The notes below the pieces were generated by a model, which was given only the letters and a program-made list of their open reading frames with translations, was not told the DNA's origin and searched no databases. Shown here piece after piece: positions 9,356-19,738 of a DNA stretch of 64,000 bases; the stretch's first letter is position 1; each line of letters opens with the position of its first letter. The position numbers and the translations under genes were made by a program. Source of the stretch: Euryodendron excelsum (Eukaryota; Streptophyta; Magnoliopsida; Ericales; Pentaphylacaceae); contig CM065381.1 of NCBI GenBank assembly GCA_033060915.1, positions 38,291,336 to 38,355,335 on the forward strand, written 5' to 3'.

Positions 9356-11679
9356 CAACCCAGTCAATCCTGGTCAACCCTAGTTAACTATGGTCAACCC
9401 AGTCAACCCTGATCAATCTTGGTCAACGTGGAACTCTATGGATGAGTTGACCATGATTCGGTCATTCTCTTCAACCATACCGGCTCTGGGAATCAAACCA
9501 ACAACCTTCGGGACACTATCCAAAGTATCCCCTTCCATTTTTGGCTGGGTCCCGCCATCCGACACTTTTCTTTTTAAACTTGAACCTCCTTGCTCCACTC
9601 TAAGTGAGGCATGACCAATTTTTAACATTGAGCCACTTCTAGAGGTGCACACCAGCTGTCAAAGGCGGTTACAAATCAACCAGCCTTCTAATTAGCCCAT
9701 TTTTTTAGCTTTCATTAATGAACATGCACCATTATTAGTGGCGCACGGTTTGGCTTTGGTTGTGCGCCACTAATAGAGGCGCATAACCCCCCAGAATCAG
9801 TTACAAATCGACCAGTCCTGTATCTAGTCTTGTATGTTTCATGCCGTTATTATTGTTGTCATGCATTTGCATTCTTGCCATCTCTTTATCCCCTATAATC
9901 ATTTTCACAGTTGTTTTCCTGAAAACCACCATTCTAGGGTGATCCTAACCCTCTCGTTGTGAGGGTTTTCTTTAAAAAGTGTAACATTTTAAATGGCTCC
10001 CATTGGCCTACATTTGTTTCCTTTCAAAGACACGGTCTTAGAATAATCCTAGTCTTTTCATGATTAGGGTTATTTCGAGAAAAGTGTGATATTCAAAATG
10101 ACACGAAAAGGTATACTTTTTTGGTCTTATGTCTTTGTTGTCTTTCAATTCACGAGCCTAAAGTGATTCTTACCCTCTAATGGCTAAAATGGCTTTAGGC
10201 AAAGTGTGATTTTCATTTGAATTTCTAAAATCCAAGTTAGGGTTTCAGGCCCTAAAACATGTTTTCAAAAGACTTTGTTTTTGAACCATCTACAAAACTC
10301 TCATTTGTCAAACCCTAGAAATCCGATCTTAGGAAAATCTTGCTTTTGCCAACTTGGAAACATTTCCTTTTCAAGCCAAAATCATACTTTTTTCGAACCC
10401 TCAAAATCCTCAATTTCCAAATCAATCAAAACTTTCCTTTTTATAACCAATCAAATCAAACCTTCCATTTCAAGTCCCTCAAATCACTCCTTTTTCAAAC
10501 CTTCCAAATTTAGACCCTAAGTCAACTCCTCCCATTTTGCAAACAATCCAAACTTACCCTTTTCCAGCAAATCAAATCTTTTTTGAAAAGGAAATAAAAT
10601 CTTTTCAAATCTTTTCAAATCTTTCTGAAAGGAAATAAATCAAATCTTTCTCAAAAAATAAAACAAATCTTTTCCAAAAAGGAAATAAAATATTTTTAAA
10701 ATTCTCAAATCGGATCTTTTTCAAATCTAATATTTTCATATCAAATCTAGTCTTCCTAAAAAGGAAATATTTTAAAAATTAAATCTTCCTGAAAAGGAAA
10801 CATTTTCAAAATCCAATCTTACTAAGAAGAAAACATTTTGTAAGTCCAATCTTTCTTGAAAAGGAACCACTTTCAAACTTAAACTTTCCTAAAAAGAAAA
10901 CTTTCTAAAAATCAAAACTTTCTAGAAATAGAAACCCATTTCAAAATTTTAACTCTTTCAGACACTTGTCTGAACTACGGCTGACCTGATCATTTTTAAG
11001 GAGGTACATAGGCAACCCTTCATGGGGTGTGGTCATAACCCTTTTCAAATTTTCAATTCCACAGCCCTTTTCAAATCTCCAATTCCATAACCCTTTCCAA
11101 ATTATCAATTTCATAACCAATTTTCAAACTCAATTCCATCTTTCAAATTCTTCTTTAAACTTTGTTTTCAAATGTTTTCTAAGTGGATAACATTAAACAT
11201 AGGTAATCTGTGAGTCATAATTTGGTGAGTAAAAGGTGAATAGACGTATAGGTACCACAAGAGCAGGGTAGGGTGATAGTCTTAAGACATCTCCCCTATA
11301 CGTAAACAACCCCTGGACTTAAGAATTTTTGTTTTAAAGACTAAAACTGGAGTTAATTTTCAAAAGGGCTTTCTAACATTTTCAGGGCTATCAAACAACC
11401 TTACCTTCTAAAACCCTCTTATGAGGAAGCCTTTCAAAAATACTTTTCAAAACCTAAGTGTAACCATCGGGTTTTACTTAGTATAGATGACCTAGCACAT
11501 CTTTAAATAGGTTAGGTGGCAACTCCAAAGACCTTTTCAAAAAGCCCTAATTAATTCAATTTCAAAAATTTAAAACCATGTCGTATTTGTCCTTCTAGGA
11601 GAATGAGTTCTAACGAGAGAGCACCGTGCTTGTTCCTAAGCCAAGAGGGCTTGGTCCGATCCAAAAACAGGGCGCGACA
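9356..11679 (+). mobile_element. LTR-B1: truncated 5' LTR of element 1
   Basis: Plus-strand LTR of a second family, ending GCGCGACA at 11679, just before a PBS. Its first 1.0 kb or so is missing, presumably left of the window beyond the LTR-A pair. It starts inside a GTCAA-rich array. Compared with LTR-B2 it also lacks about 604 bp after 9827 (B2 19623-20227). That removes the palindromes nearest the TATA box, the TATA box itself and the start region, so this 5' LTR looks promoterless. The G-poor tract spans about 10260-10960 and the conserved island about 10967-11042. Confidence 0.8.
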
Positions 11680-11682
11680 ACT

Positions 11683-11700
11683 TGGCGACTCCACTGGGGA
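11683..11700 (+). other. Primer-binding site, element 1
   Basis: TGGCGACTCCACTGGGGA lies three bases after the LTR end. It begins with the TGG expected opposite a tRNA CCA end. Ogre/Tat elements are reported to use tRNA-Arg; I could not compare with a tRNA sequence here. Confidence 0.75.
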
Positions 11701-11919
11701 TAATTAGAAGGTTAGACCTATGTCATATCCAGTTACCCTTTACTCACCTTAAGTTCGCCGGTTACCTTGTTTAGTTATATCCACTTTCTAAACTTTTCAA
11801 AATTCTAAAATTTTCAAATTGATCTTTATTTTGCAAAAAGTCAAACATTGTATTCATTACTTGCTCTTGCATTGTTCATACATCATATTTTGAGTTCCTC
11901 GAAATTTACTAACTCTGTG

Positions 11920-11933
11920 CATTTGTTTTGTAG
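11920..11933 (+). promoter_or_regulatory. Candidate splice acceptor, leader of element 1
   Basis: TTTGTTTTGTAG|ATGGACCC with AG at 11932-11933. Element 2 has TTTATTTTGTAG|GTGGACCC and element 3 TTTTATTTTTTAG|GTGGACC at the homologous positions. Confidence 0.45.
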
Positions 11934-12499
11934 ATGGACCCTTGTTCACATTTTAATTTATGCTCATAAACTGCCATGTATGCTATATATGACAGAATGT
12001 ATAGGAGTTGTTGGGTGCTTTCTTCCAATATCCAAAATCGCACACACACTTGCATGTACATCTTCATGGAATATTGACCCTGGTTATTGCCTTCTAGTTA
12101 GAAGGGGGAATAGTACATTGATTGTTGGTGGTAGGTTGATGTGTCACCTAACCAATGGTCTTTAGATAGTTTCCCCGCTAGGATCACCAACCTATAATGG
12201 CACCACCCTGGGGAGTGGGCCTAGGTTTGAAGATCTGGGAGCCAAGCTTTTTAGGAAGCATTAGTAGCCTTCAACCTCATGTTCATATAGCACCCATACA
12301 TAGCTGAACCTCTGCCTGAATTAAGGCATGTGTCTTTTCAAAACCAAGGAGAAAAGAGCGACCACATTTTAATTTCCTTACTCCTGTTGTTATTATGCTT
12401 ACATACGTGAATGATTTGCCATAAATATCTTGTCATTCATGCTATTAAACTAATCATGCATATGTAATCATCCCAAGGCAAGAGTTCCAAAGTAACTTA

Positions 12500-13624
12500 A
12501 GCCACTTGCATTCCATGCATATGATCAACCCCAAAGAGAATGGCCCATAAGACAATCTCAAATCATAAGCCTACCCAATTCCTAAGGGTTCCAGACCCTA
12601 AGGACCATGACAAGCATCCAAAAATCATTTTCATAATAGGGGCCTCAATCCCTCTCACCCACAGAGATAAGGTTGCCATAAGACAAGGGGCAATCCAGAG
12701 ACAAGGTCATTCAGTGACCTCCTGATATCAATAAGGTGAAACCAAAGACTCAAAAAGTAGTTTAGGTAGATAAGTGGAAAGTCCCATGGAAAATGTTCTC
12801 ACTCCCCTTTCTATCTATTTTCAATTCCATGTACTAGAAAAATCTAATGTAATAAAATTGTCAATTTACTTCCCTTGATTAAACAGATGTATGAATGAAT
12901 GTATGTTACAGGCACAGGTATGGTATTGCATACAGGGGGGGCAGCCTCCTATTTCTAAAACTGAGCAAGCACAGCATGCTTGGTCCCCCTCTTAAAGCAG
13001 GGGCACCTATAGGGTATGCATTGCATACAAACTTTTAAACCAATGCACTAACTTCTCATTTGTTTCGTGTCGTTTGTCCTCTCCCTTATCTCTCAAGTAC
13101 CGAGAAAACTAAAGACGACGTAAGGATAAAAAAGAGGGTTTCCTAAACTGCTTATCTATTGTCATTATGTTGCACATATTCATCATGCTCATGCATCAAT
13201 ATCTATTCTAAAGACACGAGTTCCAAGAAACTCAAGTCAGCGCATTTTCATCAGTTGTAGAGAGAAAGGAATAATCCAATCTCATATTAATCGAATGGAA
13301 CAATTCGATCTCATATTAATCGAACCTACCAAAGCTCCTAAGGGTTTTCTAACCCTAATGATTCATGGCATGCATAGAACCATATCTCAAGAGAGGCCCA
13401 AATCTCTCTCCGTCGATAGAGATGGGATTGCCCAAACAAAGAAGCATCGACCGACCCATGCTAAAGAGGTATTGTATTGCATATAGGGGCAACACCCTAC
13501 CTCCAAAATGGACTAAGCATTATGCCTAGATTCCCGCAAAGAAGAGACCTTCATAAGACATGCATTGCATAAGGTCTTCAACTTCACATACTAATTTCAT
13601 TTACTTTTTTTTTTCTTTTTTTAG
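12500..13624 (+). repeat. Diverged tandem duplication in the leader
   Basis: Two units of about 600 bp (12500-13100 and 13180-13624) share CCTAAGGGTT, GCATGCAT, a run of AATCCCTCTC-like sequence, and GGTATTG with TGCATTGCATA blocks. Each unit ends in a pyrimidine tract followed by AG (CTCAAG near 13100 and TTTTTTTAG at 13616-13624). Element 2 has similar modules at 25500-26117. Confidence 0.5.
13600..13624 (+). promoter_or_regulatory. Second candidate splice acceptor
   Basis: A nearly pure T/C tract ends in TTAG (AG at 13623-13624). The homologous tract in element 2 ends at 26117, just upstream of gag. Confidence 0.4.
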
Positions 13625-14088
13625 GCCCAAGAGCACAACCAGAGCTATGTAATCTCTCCGTAGTCCCACCCAATCCATAACTCTTGTAAGGATGAGCCCA
13701 TTGAAGAGCAAAAGGGATTGACTGCTCATCAACAAAGTGTTAACTCTCAAGCAGTAATCTCCTCACCATGTCCTAACAATTGCCATCTATGCATCGACAA
13801 GACAAAACCCTCTAGTCACTTGACAGTTAGGAAAATGGTCACCAACTACCTTAGTAACAGAAGTTACCAACCTAAGAAGGGACTAGGGGCACAAGCTATA
13901 GGGTGGTCCTCCTGGAAAACAAAAAAAAAAAAAACAAAATAAAAAGTGTCATTTCGTCCTTGATCATCAACGGAAAATCCATGCCTCATCTTCTACCGGC
14001 TCACTTTCCTCAAGGTCTATCCAATCTAGAAGCTGGCCGACAGAACCATTCATTAAATTTCCTGACCCTAAAGGCCCTGGTAAGTGTC

Positions 14089-14180
14089 ATGTAAATATCA
14101 AGTGTATAACAGGCTAATAGAAAACTCTTGATCATGAAATGCTTTTTCTGCCGTGCTAAAATATTTTTTCTAAACAGTTA
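14089..14180 (+). repeat. Left arm of an inverted repeat, element 1
   Basis: AAATATCAAGTGTATAACAG and following sequence are the imperfect reverse complement of 15885-15980. The pair brackets the integrase remnant and the antisense ORF. The same pair exists in element 3. The arm is also bounded by CTG|GTAAGTG and TTTCTAAACAG, so a small intron is an alternative reading. Confidence 0.5.
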
Positions 14181-14189
14181 AAAATTGCA

Positions 14190-14816
14190 AGGTATCCCAA
14201 AGGCTGGCATCTTTTGACCCTAAAGACTTCCTAGAGGTTCTTTACAGATTGTCACAGATAGCGCCAGCAACCTAAAATAGCACAAGATAGTAGAAATTCA
14301 AAATTAATTACAAATAACTCAGTACCCTACCATCTACAAACAAAGGAGGCCATTGAGTCATCAGAATACAAATGTCAAGAAGATTACAAAGGTTGGCACA
14401 AGCAGCTACCCTTTCACAAAGTCCCAGTTAGAGTCTCAATTGGGGCAACACCACCCTCATTGATCTATTGCAATAAGGCACAGTTGTTGGTTAAAGAATG
14501 AACCCCTTCTCTCTAAATCCTCGGGGAAACTCAAACCACAGAAGCGGTCTGAGCAGCCTTGCCTCCTAGAGAACAACATACCATCTACTATGCTCGGTAC
14601 AATCAAAGATGCATCTCGAGATCCTTCAGTAGAAAAATCAAACCTCGACAGAAGACTTTGTCACCAAAAAGACATTTCCAGCCTGATAGAAAGCTAAAAG
14701 CAAAGTTCACTCCCAACATTGAAAACTCGAAGTCATTGTTCCTAACAGAGATGGACAGGGAAGTTTGCCCAACACCTATTAATTTAAGCTTGATAAAGAA
14801 CTACTTTGTGTAATTA
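14190..14816 (+). pseudogene. Integrase C-terminal remnant, Tat lineage, element 1
   Basis: Decayed end of a Ty3/gypsy integrase, the enzyme that inserts retrotransposon cDNA into the genome. In changing frames one can read pieces matching the catalytic core, such as GATPPSLIYCNKA (the usual GATPFSLVYGMEA block). Further on, the sequence corresponds to the GDLVLKK/NYEGP and KYY region at the end of Tat integrases. It matches the better-kept remnant at 54780-55510. Stops and frameshifts occur throughout. Reverse transcriptase and RNase H are absent, so the element cannot move by itself. The 84-codon ORF at 14559-14813 is one open stretch of this remnant. Confidence 0.6.
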
Positions 14817-15545
14817 GAAACTTTGATAGAGCAATGATGACAATGATCAAAATAAAGAGAGGCCCTCAATTCCTCTACCATGCAGTTAAACAGAACCCTT
14901 ACAAAACCCCCTTGAGTCGGCCACATTTGCATCATATAACCAGCTCGGTGATCACCACCCACAATGGGTCGAAAGCCATAGCATAGGGGTAGAAAGAAAA
15001 AGGGGTAGCATTACATGTCAAAAAAAAAAAAAAGAAAGAAAGCCCAAGCAATGTCGTTTTCTGCTAGGTAAGTGGTAGAAAATGAATAAGAAGAGTCTGA
15101 CAGTTTTTCTCCAAGTAAGTGGGAGAAAATGAGTAAGGAAAATTTAGCAATGCCAAGGTCAAAGTCATCAAACAAACGATCTCAGCATTAGTCATAAAAG
15201 CAAAAGGTAAGAAAGGGATGAAACTGTTAAAGGTGATCACGAGAATCAAAGCCGAGTAGAATGGTAAGTTTGAGCCTTCTATCCTATTCTTTCAAAAACT
15301 TGACACTTAGCTCACATTACAATCTAGAAAAAAGACCTTTCAAATTGGTCATTGTTGTCATTGCTATTCAAAGTAAGATGGTTACATTGGGAAGTGCTCG
15401 ATCTAGCAGAAGGAGTTATGAGAAGACAACTTCTATTTCAACTCAACAAGTGTTTCAATGCACCCTTGTGAAAAGCAACATCAACAGTCTTCAACCAAAG
15501 TAACAACTTCAGTCAACAACAAGCAATGAGTCATTTTCATTGGCA

Positions 15546-15926
15546 TTAACAAGAGAAACCACTAGAAAATGCATGGTTTGAGGACATAATGAAAACCCTT
15601 TGGGGTGCTACGGATAAAAGAATAAGGTCATGGTAAGATACAAAATTACTGACATAGTGAAAACCCAAAAACGGGTACTGACGCACAACAATGGTAGAGC
15701 TGGCATCTGTGAAAACCTGCAAGGGCACAGGTGGCAAAAATGACCTAAATAAGAGACAAAAAAGAAAAGAAAAAGAGTCAAATCTCCTGATCAATAATCC
15801 AAGATAGGTACAAGTTTCATGCCTCAACAAATGGGTCAAGGGATACCAGCCTGTGGAGAACCTGCATTGGTAACAGATTTCTAAACTCAACATGGCAAAA
15901 TGATAAGTATGAATGTCATAAGTCAT
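15546..15926 (-). CDS. Antisense ORF, 126 codons, function unknown
   Basis: ORF opposite to element 1, lying between the integrase remnant and the 3' LTR. Its central 62 codons match the antisense ORF at 53625-53879 of element 3 at about 60% by eye (VFTDASSTI, LGFH, APQRVF and MSS are shared). The DNA is only about 75% identical, so a frame kept open is notable but is not proof of selection. The matching stretch contains three spaced copies of a TTTTCAC-type repeat, and this repeat may cause the resemblance. No known domain is recognised. Tat-lineage elements are known to carry extra, sometimes antisense, ORFs at this place. Confidence 0.3.
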   Translation of the reverse strand: MTYDIHTYHFAMLSLEICYQCRFSTGWYPLTHLLRHETCTYLGLLIRRFDSFSFLFCLLFRSFLPPVPLQVFTDASSTIVVRQYPFLGFHYVSNFVSYHDLILLSVAPQRVFIMSSNHAFSSGFSC

Positions 15927-15980
15927 TTATTAAGATTAATCTGTTATACCTTGATATTTGCTAATGAGATACTAAGATAG

Positions 15981-17119
15981 GTACAAGTTCAAGGGGCAGC
16001 TCCCAAAACTTTCCCAAGTTTCCAAGGTGTCTCCAAAATACAACATTTTGACGCCACGATAAGATCCATCATCCTGCTAGCCAAGTTGCAGCCAATTGGG
16101 GCATGCATCCATGCCCATCCTCCATAAACCCATGCATTCATCGAAGAAAAGGCCTCAAGAAATAGAAGCACGGAAAGAGGTGGGCTCCTTATCCAAGTTA
16201 AAATCCCTAGGTGACTAGCTCAAGAATAGAAGTTCAACTAGACGGAATTCTCACGCCATGTAGGCCCTAAGAAGAGAAGAGAACAGAAAAGAAACGGCAC
16301 ACAACTTGGGCTGCTGTCCATAGCCAACAAGAAACAAAGAATGGGCCAATGTCCTACCCTCGACCTCCCAATCTGTCCTAATTCAAACCTTTCCAAGCCA
16401 TGAAGACTGGGGCAATGACCCACCATCCTAATCAAATAAAGAACTAACCGGAGATGCTCGACTTTCTAGATACCTCAAACCCATCAAAGGAGACCTCACC
16501 CTTTTCATAAACTAGCTTAAGACTCTCAGAGAAGCAAAATCTTTCCAGAGACATCTAAACAAGAATCCTATTTTGCTTGCCAAAATCGAAACTCAATAGT
16601 CAAGACAACACAGAAGAACTACAAACACGGAACAACCTCCTATGACTCCTTAAGTTCAGCTCATTTCCAGCAACCTTGTCTAGGGCATCCTTCCTAAGAA
16701 GCCTCACATAGGCCTATTCCTTGTCAGCAGCCCAAAGAATTTGAAAAACAATACTCAGGAGCTACTACCCTCTTGAAGGACTCCTGAAAGCTAAAAGTGA
16801 AATTTAATCAAGAGAGCAAGGAAGATAAGAAGGAATAGCTCGCTCTACAGTTCCATCCTCTCTAAGCCAACTTTGCAGTTGCTCACACTCCACCTCAACA
16901 AAACCTCACACTCCACCAGTATGATCACCTGAGTATACCAATCACCTCCATTAACTCGAATGACAGCAACGCTTGTCTTATCCTTGGCCAAAAGTAGCTC
17001 TCGTCACTATTAGCTTAGCCATCACCTGCTGCATAAATCATCATCCCCGTTGTCAGCCATCTTGAAGACAAGACAGGAAGAAAGAGATCCGATAAGGGTT
17101 CATCGACAGGTAAGAGGTA
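15981..17119 (+). other. Element 1 3' untranslated region, no gene seen
   Basis: About 1.1 kb without a recognisable domain or conserved ORF. The minus-strand ORFs at 15989-16171 and 16238-16435 have no counterpart in element 3. Confidence 0.5.
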
Positions 17120-17990
17120 TGTATTAAAAAAAAAGAGGTCCTCCAAAGTTTCTTAGACTTTTCCTCAAAAGTTTTAAAATTCAAAATCAAACTCCAGTTT
17201 CAAACTTTTTCCTTCAAAAGTTTTTGTAGAAAATCATTCTCGGTTTTGTAATTTTTTATCCTCAAAAAGTTTGGGTTTTAACTTTCATCCTTAAAAAGTT
17301 ACTGGTTTCAAACTTTATCCTTCAAAAGTTTACCTCAAAACTCAAGTCTGGTTTCAAACTTTATCCTTCAAAAGTTTACTTCAAAAATTTCAAATCCTAC
17401 ATCAAAAAATTCAAATCCTGGTTTCAAACTTTATCCTTCAAAATTTATCTCAAAAAAATCAAATTCCAGTTTCAAACTTTTTCCTTCAAAAGTTTTTGTT
17501 CGAAATCAATCCTATCGGTTTCCTAAACTATTTTCTTAAAAGTTTAAATTCAAAATCAATCTTATCGGTTTCTTAAAACTTTTTCCTCCAACAGATTTTA
17601 TCTCCCGTTAAATGATGGGGGTTTCCTAGACTTTCTCCCCTTGCAAAAGAAAAAAAGTTCAAGTCTAAGTTTTCTAACTTTTTTCTTCAAAAAATGTACT
17701 TGTTAATGTTTCCTGGGCTTTTCCCTTCAAAAGCCCTGCCACAAAGGTTTTTCAAACTTACGTGCAAAAAGTCCAAGTTTCTAAACCTCAGTTTTGTAGG
17801 CTTCCTCCTTCAAAAGCCTCGTTTCAAATCAATTTCTCGATTTTTAAAAATTTTTCTTTCAAAAAGTTTCTATCCAATTCAAATGTCCGGTTTCCTAGGC
17901 TTTCCCTTCAAAAGCCCCATTTCATAACGCTTTCAAAAGTTTTCCAAATTTTTTGTCCTAAAAAAAAAGTTATTTAAGAAATCATCTTCA
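17120..17990 (+). repeat. Degenerate repeats before the PPT, element 1
   Basis: Many copies of GTTTCAAACTTTATCCTTC and AAAAGTTT variants spaced about 55-75 bp. Element 3 has the mirror version at 52224-52420. The ORFs at 17694 and 17762 are by-products. Confidence 0.65.
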
Positions 17991-18097
17991 ACTTCAAAAA
18001 TTAGTTTATAAATTCATCAGCTTCAGTCCCTCTGTTCACCTTGCGACCCAAATAGGGCACTTACTTTATCGTTTTTTGTCTTTGGCAAGCAAAGGCC

Positions 18098-18113
18098 AAA
18101 AAAGAGGGGCAGC
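18098..18113 (+). other. Polypurine tract, element 1
   Basis: AAAAAAGAGGGGCAGC directly abuts the 3' LTR. It is the expected plus-strand primer site and fixes the LTR start at 18114. Confidence 0.8.
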
Positions 18114-18764
18114 TATTAGCACCCCATTTTGGCCACTCGGCGATCTCCGGTTCGACCGGAAGCACCTACAAACTAACATAAGCATATTCAAGCCTAAACT
18201 GGCTTCCCAAATGCAATCCAATCAAACAACCGCTTTGCAAGCCCGCTGGGCCCATTAGAGATAAAATAACCAAAATGCCCTTGTTGCATTAGTCAATCCA
18301 ATCCAGGGCAGCATGTCTTCCATAAAATGATAAGTTCATTTAAATTCAAAGTCAAATTCATTTGTCCCATCATTCGAGAAAGTTGATCCCTCATTGACGG
18401 TAGGATCACTTAATCCGGTATGACACAATCACCGAGAAAGTTTATTCTCCAAATCGGTAAAGTTCCTTTCACACTCATCTCCAGAAAGTACTTAAGTCCC
18501 TGATATGAAAGAGCAGTTCACTTCTGGTGCCTGCTAGCCTGCCAATATTGGATGCCTACTATTCTAGCACGTTCTTTGAGAAATCACAAGCCCCTTAAAG
18601 AACGAAAGGCCGTCCTAATCTGACACGACCTTCGAGAAAGTTTATCCCTTAAGGCGGTAAGACCCTTTCAAACTTGTCCACTAAGAAAGTACCAATTCTC
18701 CGAACAGAAGTCCAGACCAAATCCACACTGGTCAACATCGACGCCTGCTAGCCCGTCCCTATAG

Positions 18765-19240
18765 AAAATGACCATTTTGCCCCAGTGGGCCCGACACATT
18801 CTTTGAGAAAGTAACAAGTCCTCAGAGCGGTAAGACCAGCTTCCAAAGCTGTACCTAGACAGTCCAGCATGTCTAATATCACCCAGTCAACCCCGGTCCT
18901 TTTCCAGAGGTCACCTAGTAAAAAATGACAATTTGGCCCCCTAGTGGGCTTGACACGTTCTTCGAGAAAGTACCAAGTCCTCAAAATGGTAAGACCACCT
19001 TGGAAGGCCGTCCCTAGACAATTCGGCATGTCCGATTCCATCTTGTCAACTCCGGTCCTTTCTTGGAGGTTCCTCGGTCAAAATGACCATTTTGCTCTTA
19101 GGTATCTAAACGCCCTAAGAAACCACATAGGCTCTAGGTACCAAATAGGCAACAACCTAGTCAACCCTGGTCAACCCCCATTTAACCTTAGTCAACCTAG
19201 TCAACTCTAACCAACCCTGATCAATCTTGGTCACCCTAGA
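18765..19240 (+). repeat. 157-bp modules and GTCAA array in LTR-B2 U3
   Basis: AAAATG(A)C anchors at 18765, 18922 and 19080 give spacings of 157 and 158 bp, the same period as in LTR-A. A short array with four GTCAA follows at 19150-19235. Confidence 0.75.
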
Positions 19241-19520
19241 ACTCTCGGGATGAGGTGACAGCGTTCTGGTCATTCTCTTCAACCATACCGGCTTTGGGGA
19301 TCAAATCGGCAACCTCCGGGACACTATCCAAAGTATCCCCTTCCATTTCTGGCTGGGTCCCACCATCCGACACTTTTATTCTCAAACTAGAACCTCCTTG
19401 CTCCACTCCGAGTGAAGCACGACCAATTTTTAGCCTTAAGCCACTTCTAGAGGCACACACCTGCTGTCAAAGGCGGTTACGAATTAACCAACCTTTCAAT
19501 CAGCCCCTATTAATGAACAT

Positions 19521-19738
19521 GCATCACTATTAGTGGTACAAGGTTTGGCTTCGGTCATGTGCCACTAATAGTAGCACATAACCCCCCATAATTGGTTACA
19601 AATCGACTAGCCCCATATCTAGCCTTTTTTTAAGCCCTCATTAAGTCCCCCTGCACCACTCTTAGTGGCGCATGGCCAAGCTCAAGGCATACGCTACTAA
19701 GAGTGGCGCACCAGTCCCCTACTTTTGCACTATAAATA
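19521..19738 (+). promoter_or_regulatory. Palindromes and TATA box, LTR-B2
   Basis: Palindrome pairs at 19521-19590, 19652-19672 and 19690-19710 (GCRCCACT/AGTGGCGC arms) precede TATAAATA at 19731-19738, in GCACTATAAATAGAGAC. Confidence 0.65.

Larger units (their letters stand above)
11701..13979 (+). other. Untranslated leader of element 1
   Basis: About 2.3 kb without a convincing ORF, homologous to 24743-26117 of element 2 and to 55640-58246 (minus) of element 3. A block near 12170-12290, with GGCACCACC, GAGTGGGCCTAGG and TTTTTAGGAAGC, is best kept in all three and may be a packaging or RNA-structure signal (inference). The small ORFs at 11848, 12540, 13295 and 13718 are not conserved as proteins. 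Confidence 0.6.
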
